From positions 160,771 through 224,770 of the forward strand of contig CAZNJB010000001.1 of the NCBI GenBank assembly GCA_964573255.1: a stretch of 64,000 nt of DNA, in the 5' to 3' direction. Under the pieces are notes generated by a model. The model made no database searches and was not told the DNA's origin. It saw nothing but the letters and a program-made list of their open reading frames with translations. Positions 1 to 9,519 of the stretch are shown here, piece by piece. This DNA comes from CAYNUJ01 sp964573255 (GTDB lineage Bacteria; Bacteroidota; Ignavibacteria; Ignavibacteriales; Melioribacteraceae). Made by a program: the position numbers and the translations under genes. The first letter of the stretch is position 1, and every line of letters begins with the position of its first letter.

Positions 1-112
1 CTAAAAACACATTATAACCTGCATTCTTCAATATCCTTTCCCGTTCTTCCCTTGTAGTGAAGCGAATCGGTTCAACAGATTTGATTTTAAATGGTTCAAT
101 TATGGTTTTCAT
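1..112 (-). CDS. tnaA: Tryptophanase / tyrosine phenol-lyase family, N-terminal fragment
   Basis: Only the first 37 codons lie in the window; the rest runs off the left edge. The visible N-terminus contains EPFKIKSVEPIR followed by TTREERERILKNAGYNVF, which is the conserved opening of the PLP-dependent beta-eliminating lyases tryptophanase and tyrosine phenol-lyase. The family cleaves tryptophan (to indole, pyruvate and ammonia) or tyrosine (to phenol). The start is ATG at 112-110, with GGAG six bases upstream. The gene is divergent from the methyltransferase at 210. The fragment alone cannot separate tryptophanase from tyrosine phenol-lyase, so the symbol is provisional. Confidence 0.72.
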   Translation of the reverse strand, partial: MKTIIEPFKIKSVEPIRFTTREERERILKNAGYNVFL

Positions 113-209
113 CTTTTCTCCGTTATATGAGATAAAAATCGTTGAGAATAAATTTTAATATACACTTAAATCTTTTAAATTTAACAGTTCAAAATATAAA
201 AAGAAGCAT

Positions 210-839
210 ATGAATATCGAAGAAATAAAATCGAACCCTCTAGAACATCTCGACTACTTTACCGAATGGGGTAATTCTATTTGGAGAGAGAATGTTAAAT
301 ATATTATTAAAGATGTAATCGGGCAGAATAACTTTAAAGATAAAAAACTTCTCGACGTTGGTCCCCGTTACGGAAGGATGTCAGTACTATTTTCATTATT
401 GGGATGCAATGTAACTGGAATCGATTTATTGGAAGAACCTTTAATAAAAGCAAGAGAAGAAGCAGCAAAATTTGGCGTAACACACAAAACAAAATTCATT
501 CGTTATAATGGTGATCCCGATATTTTTGAGGATAACTCATTCGATATTATTTTCACAAAAAGTGTTTTGGTAATGGTGAGCGAACTTGATCCGTTTTTAA
601 ATAAATTAACAAAGAAATTAAAACCCAACGGAACGTTTGTATCTATTGAAAATGGCAGGGGTAATATTTTTATTCACTGGCTTAGGAATATCAGGCATAG
701 AAGCTGGGATCATTCCCGAGCAAAATACTTCGATAAAAAAAGAATACAAATAATGAATAAATACATTGATTTAAAAGAAATAAAATATAATTCTATCCCT
801 CCGGTTTATTTATTTATCGGTAAAAAGAAATCTAATTAG
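210..839 (+). CDS. Class I SAM-dependent methyltransferase
   Basis: A 209-aa soluble protein with a Rossmann-type methyltransferase core. Motif I is LLDVGPRYGR at about residues 47-56, followed by the acidic ribose-binding end of strand 2 (GIDL, about 70-73) and a motif IV-like FDIIFTKSVLVMV at about 111-123. The usual GxGxG loop is replaced by GPRYG. The layout fits the Methyltransf_11/25 groups, which act on small molecules or lipids, but no substrate can be read from the sequence. It starts at ATG 210 with AAGAAG upstream, is divergent from the tryptophanase gene, and converges on the molybdoenzyme fusion. Confidence 0.7.
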   Translation: MNIEEIKSNPLEHLDYFTEWGNSIWRENVKYIIKDVIGQNNFKDKKLLDVGPRYGRMSVLFSLLGCNVTGIDLLEEPLIKAREEAAKFGVTHKTKFIRYNGDPDIFEDNSFDIIFTKSVLVMVSELDPFLNKLTKKLKPNGTFVSIENGRGNIFIHWLRNIRHRSWDHSRAKYFDKKRIQIMNKYIDLKEIKYNSIPPVYLFIGKKKSN

Positions 840-868
840 AATAGTTTTATACATATTCTTTTAATCAA

Positions 869-3800
869 TTACTTACAAGCTAAGAATCTAACCGTAGTTT
901 CCATTTCCTTTATAACATTTTTAAGAACCTTAACGGTAAAATCAATTTCCTCTTCGGTATTAAAATGTGAAAGCGAAAAGCGTACTGCACAATGGGCATC
1001 TTCTTCACTTTTACCCATAGCAATTAATACATGTGTGGGTGCGGGAGAACCGGATTTACAAGCCGATCCGGACGAAAGAGCCACACCATGTTGATCCATA
1101 GCTATTACTAAAGATTCTCCTCTTATACCGGGTAATGTAAAATTTGATGTATTGGGCAATCTTTTTTCGGGATGTCCGTTTAACACTGCGTTTGGAATAA
1201 CCGAAAGTATTCCCTCTTCCAGCTTATTTCTCAATCTTATTAGCGAGTCGGATTTATTTATAAGATTTACAGCGAGTTCGGCAGCTTTACCTAAGGCTAC
1301 AATAGATTGAACATTATGCGTACCTCCACGCAAACCCGATTCCTGTTTTCCACCGTGAATTACTGGTTCTAATTCAATACCTTTTCTTTTGTATAGAACG
1401 CCTATGCCTTTCGGTGCATGAAATTTATGTCCCGATATACTAAGTAAATCAACATTCCAATCTTCAACATCTATCTTAATTTTTCCCGCAGCTTGAACTG
1501 CATCAGTATGAAAAATAACTCCGTGCTTATGAGCAATTTCACAAAGTTCTTTTATCGGTTGCAATGTTCCCGTTTCGTTATTTGCCGCCATTATAGAAAC
1601 TAAAATAGTATCATCTCTAATCGCTTCTTCCAGTGCTTCGACAGAAATAATACCATACTTATCGACTGGCAAGTAAGTAATATCAAAACCTATTCTCTCC
1701 AAAAATTTACAAGTATTTAATACAGCCGGATGCTCCAAAGAGCTTGTTATTATGTGCTTCCCCTTATAATGCTTTGAAAATGCAATGCCCTTAATTGCAA
1801 GGTTATCCGACTCAGAACCTCCGCCGGTAAATATTATTCTATTCGGACGAGCATTTAATAATTCGGCAATTTTTCTTCTAGCTGTTTTTATAGCTTCAGA
1901 TGCTGATACACCGTAGCTATGAATACTCGAAGGATTTCCGTATTGCTCGGAAAAGAATGGCTCCATTACTTTTCGAACTTCATCCGCAACGGAAGTAGTA
2001 GCGTTATTATCCAAATATACTCTCATATATTCTTGTTTTTTGTTCTTAACAGAATTTGGTTTTACTACCTCTTTACTTTTAATTTTAAATGGTCTATCAA
2101 TCTTTTCTAATCCGTTTTCTACTTTAACTACTTGGCACAATAAAGCTTTATAGACCGGGAATCCGGAAATTTCATCGTAATTATTTGCGTCCGTAAGTTC
2201 ATTAACATTCCATTCGCGCCAAGCTTGCGGTCCTTTAGGAACTCCGCCGCCCATACTGCAATCAACATTTCCACGCATAATATCCTCTGTAATTTTTGCA
2301 CGGAATTTAACTGCTCCCCGCAAAGTGCGCACTTCTACTAAATCACCATCTTTAATATTCCGTTCTTCAGCGTCATAAATATTCATCTCAACAAATGGTT
2401 CGGGATTTTCTTGGTACAGACCTTTTATATTATGATGCTGGGACCTGAAATCGGTTTGAGGACGTGCACCTGAATTAAAAACCAGAGGATAATCTTTAAC
2501 TAATGCAGGATTTGCAATGGGACCTTCTTTTACTTCGGTATATTTAGGCAATGGTTCATAACCATATTCCTCAAGAGTTGAAGACCAAATTTCAAACTTT
2601 CCGGACGGAGTTTCGAAACCTGGAGCTCCATCTTTTCTTAATTTACCTTTCTCCCATTTTTTATATTCCATAACGGGGGTATCGATTTTTACCCATCCAC
2701 CGGCAGCTTTTATTTCTTCCAAAGTAAATCCGGAACCTTTTAGTGCATAGCGTATCAATTCCTCCTCAGTTTGGGGATAAATATCTCCGTAACCCAAACG
2801 ATTTGCCAATTCAACCATTATTAAATAATCATTCCGAGCTTCGCCTATTGGTTCTATTAATTTTTCTCTTAAACGGAATATAGGACCATAAGTCATATAC
2901 GAATTAATCTCGAACATTGTTGTAGCTGGTAAAACCACATCTGCATAAGCCGCATCTGCAGTAAGTTGCCTGTCAATGCTAACCACAAAATCGAGTTTCG
3001 AAAGTACTTTACGCCATAATGAGGTTTGAGGCCAAGAAGTTAAAATCGACCCGCCGTGAATGAGCAGTCCTCTTATTTTATACGGATCGGCATTAATAAC
3101 CGAATCAATCAAACCAATCGCATGCGATTCCCCCCTATAATTACTATAAATAGGAAAACGATTACGCGCTACCGCTAAATTGAGATTGGGGTTGGATTGG
3201 TTACAACTTCTATTAATCGAAAAATTTGAATTTAACATTGCCAACCCAATACCGCCGGGAACATCCAATTGACCGGCAAGAGCAAAAAGAGTAAAAACAG
3301 CTCTTATAGCCTGAACGCCGGTATTTGAATACTCCAAACCTGTATACATTACCGGAGCAGCGCCTTTGGCATCGTAAACTTCTCCGGCTAATTTTCTAAT
3401 CCTGTCAACTTTTACACCTGTAATTTTCTCCGCTACTTCCGGAGTAAAATGTTGAGTATAAGTTTTAAATTCGTCAAATCCCGAACACCAATTTTCGGCA
3501 AAATCTTCATCGTACATTTCTTCTTCTATCATCACCTGTATCAGACTCAAAGCAAGTGCTCCGTCAGTACCGGAACGAATAGGAATCCATTCAGCTCCGG
3601 TTTTATAAACTGTTTCTGTCTTTCTTGGATCAATTACAATGATTTTTGCTCCTCTTCCGGCTGCGTTTTCTAATCTATACATATCCAATGGGGGTGAATC
3701 GGTAGCGGGATTTGTACCCCAAACAATTATTAATTCCGCATTCTCAATATCAGTAAACATATTGATTAACATTCTTCCCATTGTTATATGCGGAGCTATC

Positions 3801-4264
3801 ATTGCAAAGGAAACGTAACATAGAGCACCAACGCCCATAGTATTGGGCGAACCAAAGGGGAATAATATATTGGAAGCAGAAGAAACTGCCGCTTCTTTTG
3901 GTTGAAACATATCACATAAAGACATTTCGAATGCGCCTCTACCGGTATATATCGAAACGGCTTCTGGTCCGGATTCTTCTTTTATTTTGTTCAAATTTTC
4001 AACTATAATTTCATAAGCCTCATCCCAGCTAATCCTCTCAAAATCATAGTTCCCTTTATCCCCTTTTCGCTTCATAGGATATTTTAATCTATCTTCACTA
4101 TAAATTATTTCGTGAGCGTGTTCACCCCTTCGGCAAACCATACCGAGCGGATGCCCCTCTTCGGGACGAATTTCCATCAATATGCCTTCTTCAATTCGTG
4201 CTTCTATCCAGCACCCGGCAGGACATATACCGCAGATGCCTTTAGTCCATCCGTTATTATTCAT
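869..4264 (-). CDS. Molybdopterin oxidoreductase fused to NifS/IscS-type cysteine desulfurase
   Basis: One uninterrupted 1131-codon frame encodes two complete enzymes. Residues 1 to about 735 are a DMSO-reductase-superfamily molybdopterin oxidoreductase. It has a [4Fe-4S] motif C11-x2-C14-x3-C18-x25-C44, and C149 in GVGALCY is a candidate Mo ligand. A molybdopterin-dinucleotide-binding domain lies at about 600-720. After a short Lys-rich linker, residues 747-1131 form a full-length PLP cysteine desulfurase with the LDNNATT start, PLP lysine K947 in SGHKF and catalytic C1069 in SSGSACKSG. Desulfurases such as IscS, working with FdhD, are known to supply the sulfur that activates the Mo site of formate dehydrogenases, so self-activation in cis is an attractive inference. 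M747 (ATG at 2026-2024) has no strong ribosome site. It lies 15 bp after a DoxX gene. The electron partner and substrate are unknown; no membrane anchor or Tat signal is visible. Confidence 0.9.
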   Translation of the reverse strand: MNNNGWTKGICGICPAGCWIEARIEEGILMEIRPEEGHPLGMVCRRGEHAHEIIYSEDRLKYPMKRKGDKGNYDFERISWDEAYEIIVENLNKIKEESGPEAVSIYTGRGAFEMSLCDMFQPKEAAVSSASNILFPFGSPNTMGVGALCYVSFAMIAPHITMGRMLINMFTDIENAELIIVWGTNPATDSPPLDMYRLENAAGRGAKIIVIDPRKTETVYKTGAEWIPIRSGTDGALALSLIQVMIEEEMYDEDFAENWCSGFDEFKTYTQHFTPEVAEKITGVKVDRIRKLAGEVYDAKGAAPVMYTGLEYSNTGVQAIRAVFTLFALAGQLDVPGGIGLAMLNSNFSINRSCNQSNPNLNLAVARNRFPIYSNYRGESHAIGLIDSVINADPYKIRGLLIHGGSILTSWPQTSLWRKVLSKLDFVVSIDRQLTADAAYADVVLPATTMFEINSYMTYGPIFRLREKLIEPIGEARNDYLIMVELANRLGYGDIYPQTEEELIRYALKGSGFTLEEIKAAGGWVKIDTPVMEYKKWEKGKLRKDGAPGFETPSGKFEIWSSTLEEYGYEPLPKYTEVKEGPIANPALVKDYPLVFNSGARPQTDFRSQHHNIKGLYQENPEPFVEMNIYDAEERNIKDGDLVEVRTLRGAVKFRAKITEDIMRGNVDCSMGGGVPKGPQAWREWNVNELTDANNYDEISGFPVYKALLCQVVKVENGLEKIDRPFKIKSKEVVKPNSVKNKKQEYMRVYLDNNATTSVADEVRKVMEPFFSEQYGNPSSIHSYGVSASEAIKTARRKIAELLNARPNRIIFTGGGSESDNLAIKGIAFSKHYKGKHIITSSLEHPAVLNTCKFLERIGFDITYLPVDKYGIISVEALEEAIRDDTILVSIMAANNETGTLQPIKELCEIAHKHGVIFHTDAVQAAGKIKIDVEDWNVDLLSISGHKFHAPKGIGVLYKRKGIELEPVIHGGKQESGLRGGTHNVQSIVALGKAAELAVNLINKSDSLIRLRNKLEEGILSVIPNAVLNGHPEKRLPNTSNFTLPGIRGESLVIAMDQHGVALSSGSACKSGSPAPTHVLIAMGKSEEDAHCAVRFSLSHFNTEEEIDFTVKVLKNVIKEMETTVRFLACK

Positions 4265-4279
4265 AATTTATCTTATTTG

Positions 4280-4687
4280 TTAGATTGTAATGGCGTAACT
4301 TCCCGCACCGTAAACCATAAGAATTAACGCTATACACAACAGTAAAAAATCGTACGACCAATCGGTAAAAGGTTTATCGGTTTTTGTAACTTTCCATATT
4401 GTTCCTACGAGCATATGAATTGCAAAAGCAGCGGCTATAATAGAGGTAAACAATCCGAAAACTAATAACAAACTACCGAAAGTCTCCAGAAACGCTACCG
4501 GTGAACCGAATAACCAGTCGGGTTTAAATCCCATGCTTTCAAATTCTTTTGCATTTTGTTTGAGGTCTTTAATCTTTGTCCTGCCATAATAAATAAATAC
4601 AATTCCCAAAAATATTCTTACGGAGAGCAAAATTAAGTCGGGATAATTTGAGAGGAGATTGAGAGAATTTAATGATTGAAGGTTCAT
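4280..4687 (-). CDS. DoxX family membrane protein
   Basis: A 135-aa integral membrane protein with about four hydrophobic segments, matching the DoxX family. Typical signs are the first helix followed by FIYYGRTKI and a loop containing GSPVAFLETFG. DoxX proteins are small quinone-linked or accessory membrane proteins; DoxD/DoxA form the thiosulfate:quinone oxidoreductase of Acidianus, but most bacterial DoxX proteins have no assigned role. The gene is first of a two-gene unit with the molybdoenzyme-desulfurase fusion (15-bp gap, same strand). That makes it a candidate membrane or quinone partner for that enzyme; this is an inference from position only. Confidence 0.8.
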   Translation of the reverse strand: MNLQSLNSLNLLSNYPDLILLSVRIFLGIVFIYYGRTKIKDLKQNAKEFESMGFKPDWLFGSPVAFLETFGSLLLVFGLFTSIIAAAFAIHMLVGTIWKVTKTDKPFTDWSYDFLLLCIALILMVYGAGSYAITI

Positions 4688-4900
4688 AGAAACCTCGCTC
4701 GTATGGTTATAAAATATTAACTCCAGTCAAACATAATAATAACCGAATAAATAATAAAATTATTTCCGGCTACATTTAATTAATTGATTTGATCAGAAGA
4801 GAAGCTAAAAGAGGAAAAATTTAATTTTGATGTTTGAATAATATCAATTATTAAAGTGAAAATGCAGGCAGAAAACAGAATTGATATTTCAGAAGGTTTG

Positions 4901-4931
4901 TAAAAAGAGCGCTGTTTATTAACAGCGCTCT
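4901..4931 (-). terminator. Rho-independent terminator of clpX
   Basis: A perfect 11-bp inverted repeat, AGAGCGCTGTT / AACAGCGCTCT, with a 4-nt loop, lies 10 bases past the clpX stop codon. On the minus strand it is followed by TTTTT. Stem, loop and U-tract all fit an intrinsic terminator. Confidence 0.85.
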
Positions 4932-4940
4932 AAAATTTAA

Positions 4941-6191
4941 TTATGCAGATTTTCTATCCGCTTCAATGAAAATCGGTTTCGCTCCTTTTTCGACGGTATC
5001 TTTTGTAATCAAACATTTTTCAACGTTTTCTAATTCGGGCAGCTCATACATTACTTCCAGTAAAATACCTTCAACAATAGAACGAAGCGCTCTGGCGCCG
5101 GTCTTTCTTTCCATTGCTTTTTTAACAATTGCATCTAGTGCTAATGGATCGAATTCGAGTTCAACGCCTTCCATCATAAACAATTTTTTAAATTGTTTAA
5201 TTATAGCATTCTTCGGCTGAGTTAAAATATTTTTTAACGCTTCTTCGCTTAGATGATGTAAAGGAGCAACAATCGGAATTCTTCCGACTAACTCCGGTAT
5301 CAATCCGTACTTAACCAAATCTTCCGGTTGAACCAATTGAATCAAATCTTCTTCCTCAACTACAGTTTTCTCTACTTCGTTGCCAAAACCAATTACGTTT
5401 TGATTAATTCGTTTTGCAATAATCGGTTCAATTCCGTCGAAAGCTCCGCCACAAATGAATAAAATATTTTTAGTATTTATGTTTATCAAACTCTGCTCCG
5501 GATGTTTCCTTCCGCCTCTCGGTGGAACTCCGGCTACTGTTCCTTCCAAAATCTTAAGCAATGCTTGCTGAACACCTTCACCGGAAACATCCCGAGTAAT
5601 TGAAGTGCTTTCGCTCTTTCTTGCAATCTTATCTATTTCATCTATATAAACTATTCCGCGTTGAGCGCGTTCTAAATTATAATCCGCAGCTTGTAATAAT
5701 CGCACAAGAACCGTTTCTACATCATCTCCTACATAACCTGCTTCGGTTAATGTAGTAGCATCTGCAATGGCAAACGGAACATCAAGAATTTTTGCCAAAG
5801 TTTGTGCAATTAGAGTTTTACCCACACCTGTTGAACCTATCAACAAAATATTACTCTTTTCAATTTCAACATCATCCATTTCGAAAAATGAATCGGTAGA
5901 ATTAACTCTTTTATAATGATTATAAACTGCAACTGAAAGGACTCTCTTGGCAGCTTCCTGACCGATTACATGTTCATCCAAACTCTTTTTTATCATCGCC
6001 GGGGTAAAACCCTCCGGACGGTAATTGTTTGAATTGAAAGCTGCAAGGTTATTCTTTAAAATGTCGAAACTAGTACGAATACAAACATCACATATATAAA
6101 CATCGGGTCCAGCAACCATACTTGTCACTTCGTTCCCTTTTCTTCCACAAAAAGAGCACGTAATGTTTTCGTCGTTATATTGATTACTCAT
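4941..6191 (-). CDS. clpX: ATP-dependent Clp protease ATP-binding subunit ClpX
   Basis: This is the AAA+ unfoldase that feeds substrates to ClpP. At 416 aa it has the normal length. The N-terminal zinc-binding domain has C12-x2-C15 and C34-x2-C37. Walker A GSTGVGKT is at 119-126, the pore loop GYVG at 152-155, Walker B VYIDEID at 181-187, and RDVSGEGVQQALLK at 200-213. The NVIGFG region (about 265-270) corresponds to the ClpP-binding IGF loop. It is the last gene of a minus-strand run starting at the Trm112 gene, 8 bp after the TPR gene, and is closed by a strong terminator. clpP, often adjacent in other bacteria, is not next to it. Confidence 0.97.
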   Translation of the reverse strand: MSNQYNDENITCSFCGRKGNEVTSMVAGPDVYICDVCIRTSFDILKNNLAAFNSNNYRPEGFTPAMIKKSLDEHVIGQEAAKRVLSVAVYNHYKRVNSTDSFFEMDDVEIEKSNILLIGSTGVGKTLIAQTLAKILDVPFAIADATTLTEAGYVGDDVETVLVRLLQAADYNLERAQRGIVYIDEIDKIARKSESTSITRDVSGEGVQQALLKILEGTVAGVPPRGGRKHPEQSLININTKNILFICGGAFDGIEPIIAKRINQNVIGFGNEVEKTVVEEEDLIQLVQPEDLVKYGLIPELVGRIPIVAPLHHLSEEALKNILTQPKNAIIKQFKKLFMMEGVELEFDPLALDAIVKKAMERKTGARALRSIVEGILLEVMYELPELENVEKCLITKDTVEKGAKPIFIEADRKSA

Positions 6192-6199
6192 TCTCTTCC

Positions 6200-8041
6200 T
6201 TATAATTGTAATGAATTAATGAAATCTCGAGCTTTGTCAAGATATAATGAGTTCGGGAAATTTTCAAGTAATTTCTGATATTGCTCGATCGCCTTATTAC
6301 TATCTTTAACACCAAATTGATAAATTTTACCTAGCAAAAATAGTGATTTATCCTTTACTAAAGAAGGTTTTTCATCTTGAACCAGTTCGTTGAGCAAATT
6401 TACTGCATCAGCTATTTTATGCTTAGCCAATAATATTACTGCTAAATTATATTTAGCGTAACTATTCCATATCAATAAATTCTCTTTTTTGCTTAAACCG
6501 GAAAGAATTTGTGCAGCACTATCGAGCTGGTTCAGAGAAATGAACATATCCGCTTTAGCAAATTTTAATAGAGTTAGTGAGTCCTGCCTTAAAATTGTAA
6601 TCATCATCGATAATTGCAAGGCATCGTTCGCATTATCGTCACTTAAATTTTTAGATATTTCCGACAGACCTGCAATGGCATCAGCAAAATTCCCCCTCCA
6701 AAAGTAAATTTTGCTTAAATCAAATTGTGCCGAACTCTTCAGATTTTTATCGGCTCTTGGTTCTTTAATAATCCCTTTGAATTCACGTTCGGCTTTTTCA
6801 AATTCCTTCCTTTCAATAAACTCCCTGCCAAGCTCGTATTTGCATTTATAAGCATATGATGAGAGCGGATATTTCTTAAAACAATTTATGAAATAAAAGG
6901 AAGATGAATCATAATCACTCAAATAATTCTTATAAATTAATCCAATTCTAAAATATATCTCCGCAATATTTTCCGGGTTGGAATAATACCGGAGTAATTC
7001 CCGGTAGGATTCGATTATCCTTGAAAAATCCTGTTTGTTGTAATTTTGTTTTTGTACGAGTGGTTTCCAGTTCTCAGGTGAGTTTCGGTAAGATAAAACC
7101 GTCTTTTTTTCTAAAGTTTTTGCGTAACCTAATTTCACATTTGGAATTATAGGAGAATCTGGGAAGTGTTCTAAAATAAATTCGTATGCTTTTAGAGCGA
7201 TATCGGTAATATTTTCTGAATAGACGGTCTGGGCAAAACCATACATCCGGGTTCCGTTTCCGTCAAATTCCAATTCCAGTTTTTTATTTATTTCGAAAGC
7301 TTTTTCAAATTCATTTGTTTGAATATAAATTAATGCAAGTAATCCCAGGAATTCCCTGTTACCCGTTTCTTCAAAATAATTGTTTACTACCTTCACTGCC
7401 GTTTCGGCAGCACCGTGGTTCCCAAGAATTTGTATCAGCCTGCTCTTCACCAACGCCAAATGCTGGGGATGGGAAATCAACAAAGAACAATATTCATTAA
7501 CTGCTTCTTCGTACTTCATTGTAACCGTATACAAATTTGCCAAGTCGAAGAGAAACATTTCCGTATCGGCATATTTTTCTTTTGCTCTTTTTATAATCTC
7601 GGCAGCTTTGTCGAAAGCACGCATCTCTATGGCTGCGTTTGCAACAATTCTATAACTAACCTGATTTACATTTACTATTTGTAATGCTTCATCCCAGATG
7701 CTGAATGCTTTTTCATAATCTCCTTTTGTGTAATAAGTTTTTCCAATCAGTGCATAAAGATTAGTATCATTCGGATTCTGTTTAACCCTATCACTCAATA
7801 ATTTAATCGATGAATCATAGTCTTTAATAGAAATAAATGCATTATTTAATGCCATTATATATTTATAATTCCAAGGTTGGGTTTTTAGAAGGTCTTTGTA
7901 AATTTCAATCGCTTGGTCATATTTATGAGCCTTTTCGTAACTCTTTGCTAAACGAAAACGGTTCTCGAGGAATTGATTGTTATTCTGTGCATTCAGAACA
8001 AACGCAATCATCAAAAACAATATTGTCAGTAGTTTCTTCAA
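6200..8041 (-). CDS. Secreted TPR-repeat protein
   Basis: A 613-aa protein with an N-terminal signal peptide (about residues 1-18, ending LNAQ) and tetratricopeptide repeats along most of its length, for example near 28-60, 95-130, 160-195 and in the C-terminal third. The start codon is TTG at 8041. It is supported by the TTGA overlap with the stop of the upstream dehydrogenase gene, which implies translational coupling. Periplasmic TPR proteins of this kind act as scaffolds; no enzymatic domain is visible. It sits directly before clpX with an 8-bp gap. Confidence 0.85.
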   Translation of the reverse strand: MKKLLTILFLMIAFVLNAQNNNQFLENRFRLAKSYEKAHKYDQAIEIYKDLLKTQPWNYKYIMALNNAFISIKDYDSSIKLLSDRVKQNPNDTNLYALIGKTYYTKGDYEKAFSIWDEALQIVNVNQVSYRIVANAAIEMRAFDKAAEIIKRAKEKYADTEMFLFDLANLYTVTMKYEEAVNEYCSLLISHPQHLALVKSRLIQILGNHGAAETAVKVVNNYFEETGNREFLGLLALIYIQTNEFEKAFEINKKLELEFDGNGTRMYGFAQTVYSENITDIALKAYEFILEHFPDSPIIPNVKLGYAKTLEKKTVLSYRNSPENWKPLVQKQNYNKQDFSRIIESYRELLRYYSNPENIAEIYFRIGLIYKNYLSDYDSSSFYFINCFKKYPLSSYAYKCKYELGREFIERKEFEKAEREFKGIIKEPRADKNLKSSAQFDLSKIYFWRGNFADAIAGLSEISKNLSDDNANDALQLSMMITILRQDSLTLLKFAKADMFISLNQLDSAAQILSGLSKKENLLIWNSYAKYNLAVILLAKHKIADAVNLLNELVQDEKPSLVKDKSLFLLGKIYQFGVKDSNKAIEQYQKLLENFPNSLYLDKARDFINSLQL

Positions 8042-9513
8042 TCTAATAAAAACCTTTCTTCAAAAATATTACCGATATTAAGAATTAAATTGGGGTCCAA
8101 AGTTTTTTTAACCGCAGCCATTGCCTTAATGTTCCTTTCACCGTACATCATTAGCAAGTAATCTCTTTTTAATTTACCAATGCCATGTTCAGCCGAAACC
8201 GTTCCCCCCAATTCAACCGCTCTCTTACATAATTCATAATAAATTTTCTTAGCTGTAGCATACTCCGTTTCATTTTCCGGAAGCATATTCAAATGCATAT
8301 GGGAATCACCGAAGTGACCATAAACAATAAAAGGAATGGAAAAATCATTTACCATTTTTTTTGACCAGAAATAGTAATCTTCAAATTTATCAGAAGGCAC
8401 CGCTGTATCTGTTCCTACTTTTAAGATTGCTTTGGAAGAAACATATTCACTTACTTTATAAGAAACCGCATGACGGAAATCTTTAAATTTCATTCTATCC
8501 TTGTTATCCGCAGCCATCCACGAATTATCAAGATCACCTTCAAATTCTGTTATTAAATCAACCCAAGCATCAATAACCAAATTATTGTCAGCCTCTAATT
8601 CTTGTTCGAACCAGACTGCAGCAGAACAATTCGGAATTGCCGGATAATCACCCCTTAAAAAATCGAGAGATTTTGCATCGAAAAATTCTAATCCCAATGC
8701 ATTAATAAGTTTGTCCGCATCATCATTCTTTTTTGATAATCTCCTTGCTTTATCTATAAAATGAAGAGCGTTAATTTCACTATCGAAAAAGATGACGGCG
8801 GATAAAATGTTTGTAGGAGCATTCAATAATTTCAATTCAACTTCCGTAACAATTCCAAGGGTTCCTTCAGAACCAACAAAAAGATCTATTGCATCGATAG
8901 AATTGCCGGTAAAGTAACCTGCCGCATTTTTAACTTCGGGCATTTTGTATTGAGGAAGTTCAACATTAATTTCTTTTCCGGATTCGGTTTTAAGTTTTAG
9001 TATAAAATTTTGTGAAAAATATTCTCCTCTTTTTATAGATAATTTTTCTCCGTCAGGTAGAATAATTTTTAACCCATTCACAAAATTACGAGTGGCACCA
9101 TACTTAAACGATTTAGCTCCCGAAGAATTATTCGCGATGGTCCCCCCGATAAAACAATTGGTCTCAGTGGGATCCGGAGGATAGTACAATTTTTTTTCTG
9201 TTAACAGTTTTTGAAAATCAGCAAGAATAACTCCGGGTTCTACAATTGCGGTTAGATTTGTTTCGTCAATTAATAAAATTTTATTCAGTCTTTCTGTTGA
9301 TATTAGATTCCCTTGCTGAGGTACGCGTCCGCCAGTAAGTCCGGTACCGTTACCCGAAACAGTAATTCTGGTCTTATTTCGATTTGCATCTTTAAGTATA
9401 TCAACAACATCGTCCTCATTTTCAGGAATCAATACAGATTCACAAGTCCCTCTAAAATTTGCCGCATCAGATAGATAATTTTCGAATTCGTCTTTTGAAC
9501 TTTTAATTATCAT
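8038..9513 (-). CDS. FAD-linked oxidase, D-lactate dehydrogenase / GlcD-like
   Basis: A 491-aa flavoprotein of the VAO/PCMH fold. The FAD-binding half (about 20-230) has the phosphate-loop sequence SGNGTGLTGG, then PPDPTE and GGTIANNSSGAKS. The C-terminal substrate domain ends with the typical GHFGDSHMHLNM and SAEHGIGKLKRDYL motifs and DPNLILNIGNIF. The family oxidises D-2-hydroxy acids (D-lactate, glycolate) and passes electrons to cytochrome c or quinone. No Fe-S GlcF partner is adjacent. It overlaps the TPR gene by 4 bp and follows the Trm112 gene by 6 bp, so it is part of the same transcript. Confidence 0.87.
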   Translation of the reverse strand: MIIKSSKDEFENYLSDAANFRGTCESVLIPENEDDVVDILKDANRNKTRITVSGNGTGLTGGRVPQQGNLISTERLNKILLIDETNLTAIVEPGVILADFQKLLTEKKLYYPPDPTETNCFIGGTIANNSSGAKSFKYGATRNFVNGLKIILPDGEKLSIKRGEYFSQNFILKLKTESGKEINVELPQYKMPEVKNAAGYFTGNSIDAIDLFVGSEGTLGIVTEVELKLLNAPTNILSAVIFFDSEINALHFIDKARRLSKKNDDADKLINALGLEFFDAKSLDFLRGDYPAIPNCSAAVWFEQELEADNNLVIDAWVDLITEFEGDLDNSWMAADNKDRMKFKDFRHAVSYKVSEYVSSKAILKVGTDTAVPSDKFEDYYFWSKKMVNDFSIPFIVYGHFGDSHMHLNMLPENETEYATAKKIYYELCKRAVELGGTVSAEHGIGKLKRDYLLMMYGERNIKAMAAVKKTLDPNLILNIGNIFEERFLLD

Positions 9514-9519
9514 AAAAAA

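Noticed and set aside
869..2026. Separate cysteine desulfurase gene starting at M747
   Set aside because: The frame is continuous with the molybdoenzyme part and no strong ribosome site precedes ATG 2026-2024, so a fusion is the simpler reading.
1919..2110. Open frames antisense to the molybdoenzyme-desulfurase fusion and many similar short frames opposite real genes
   Set aside because: They lack ribosome sites and families and arise as shadows of the conserved coding strand.
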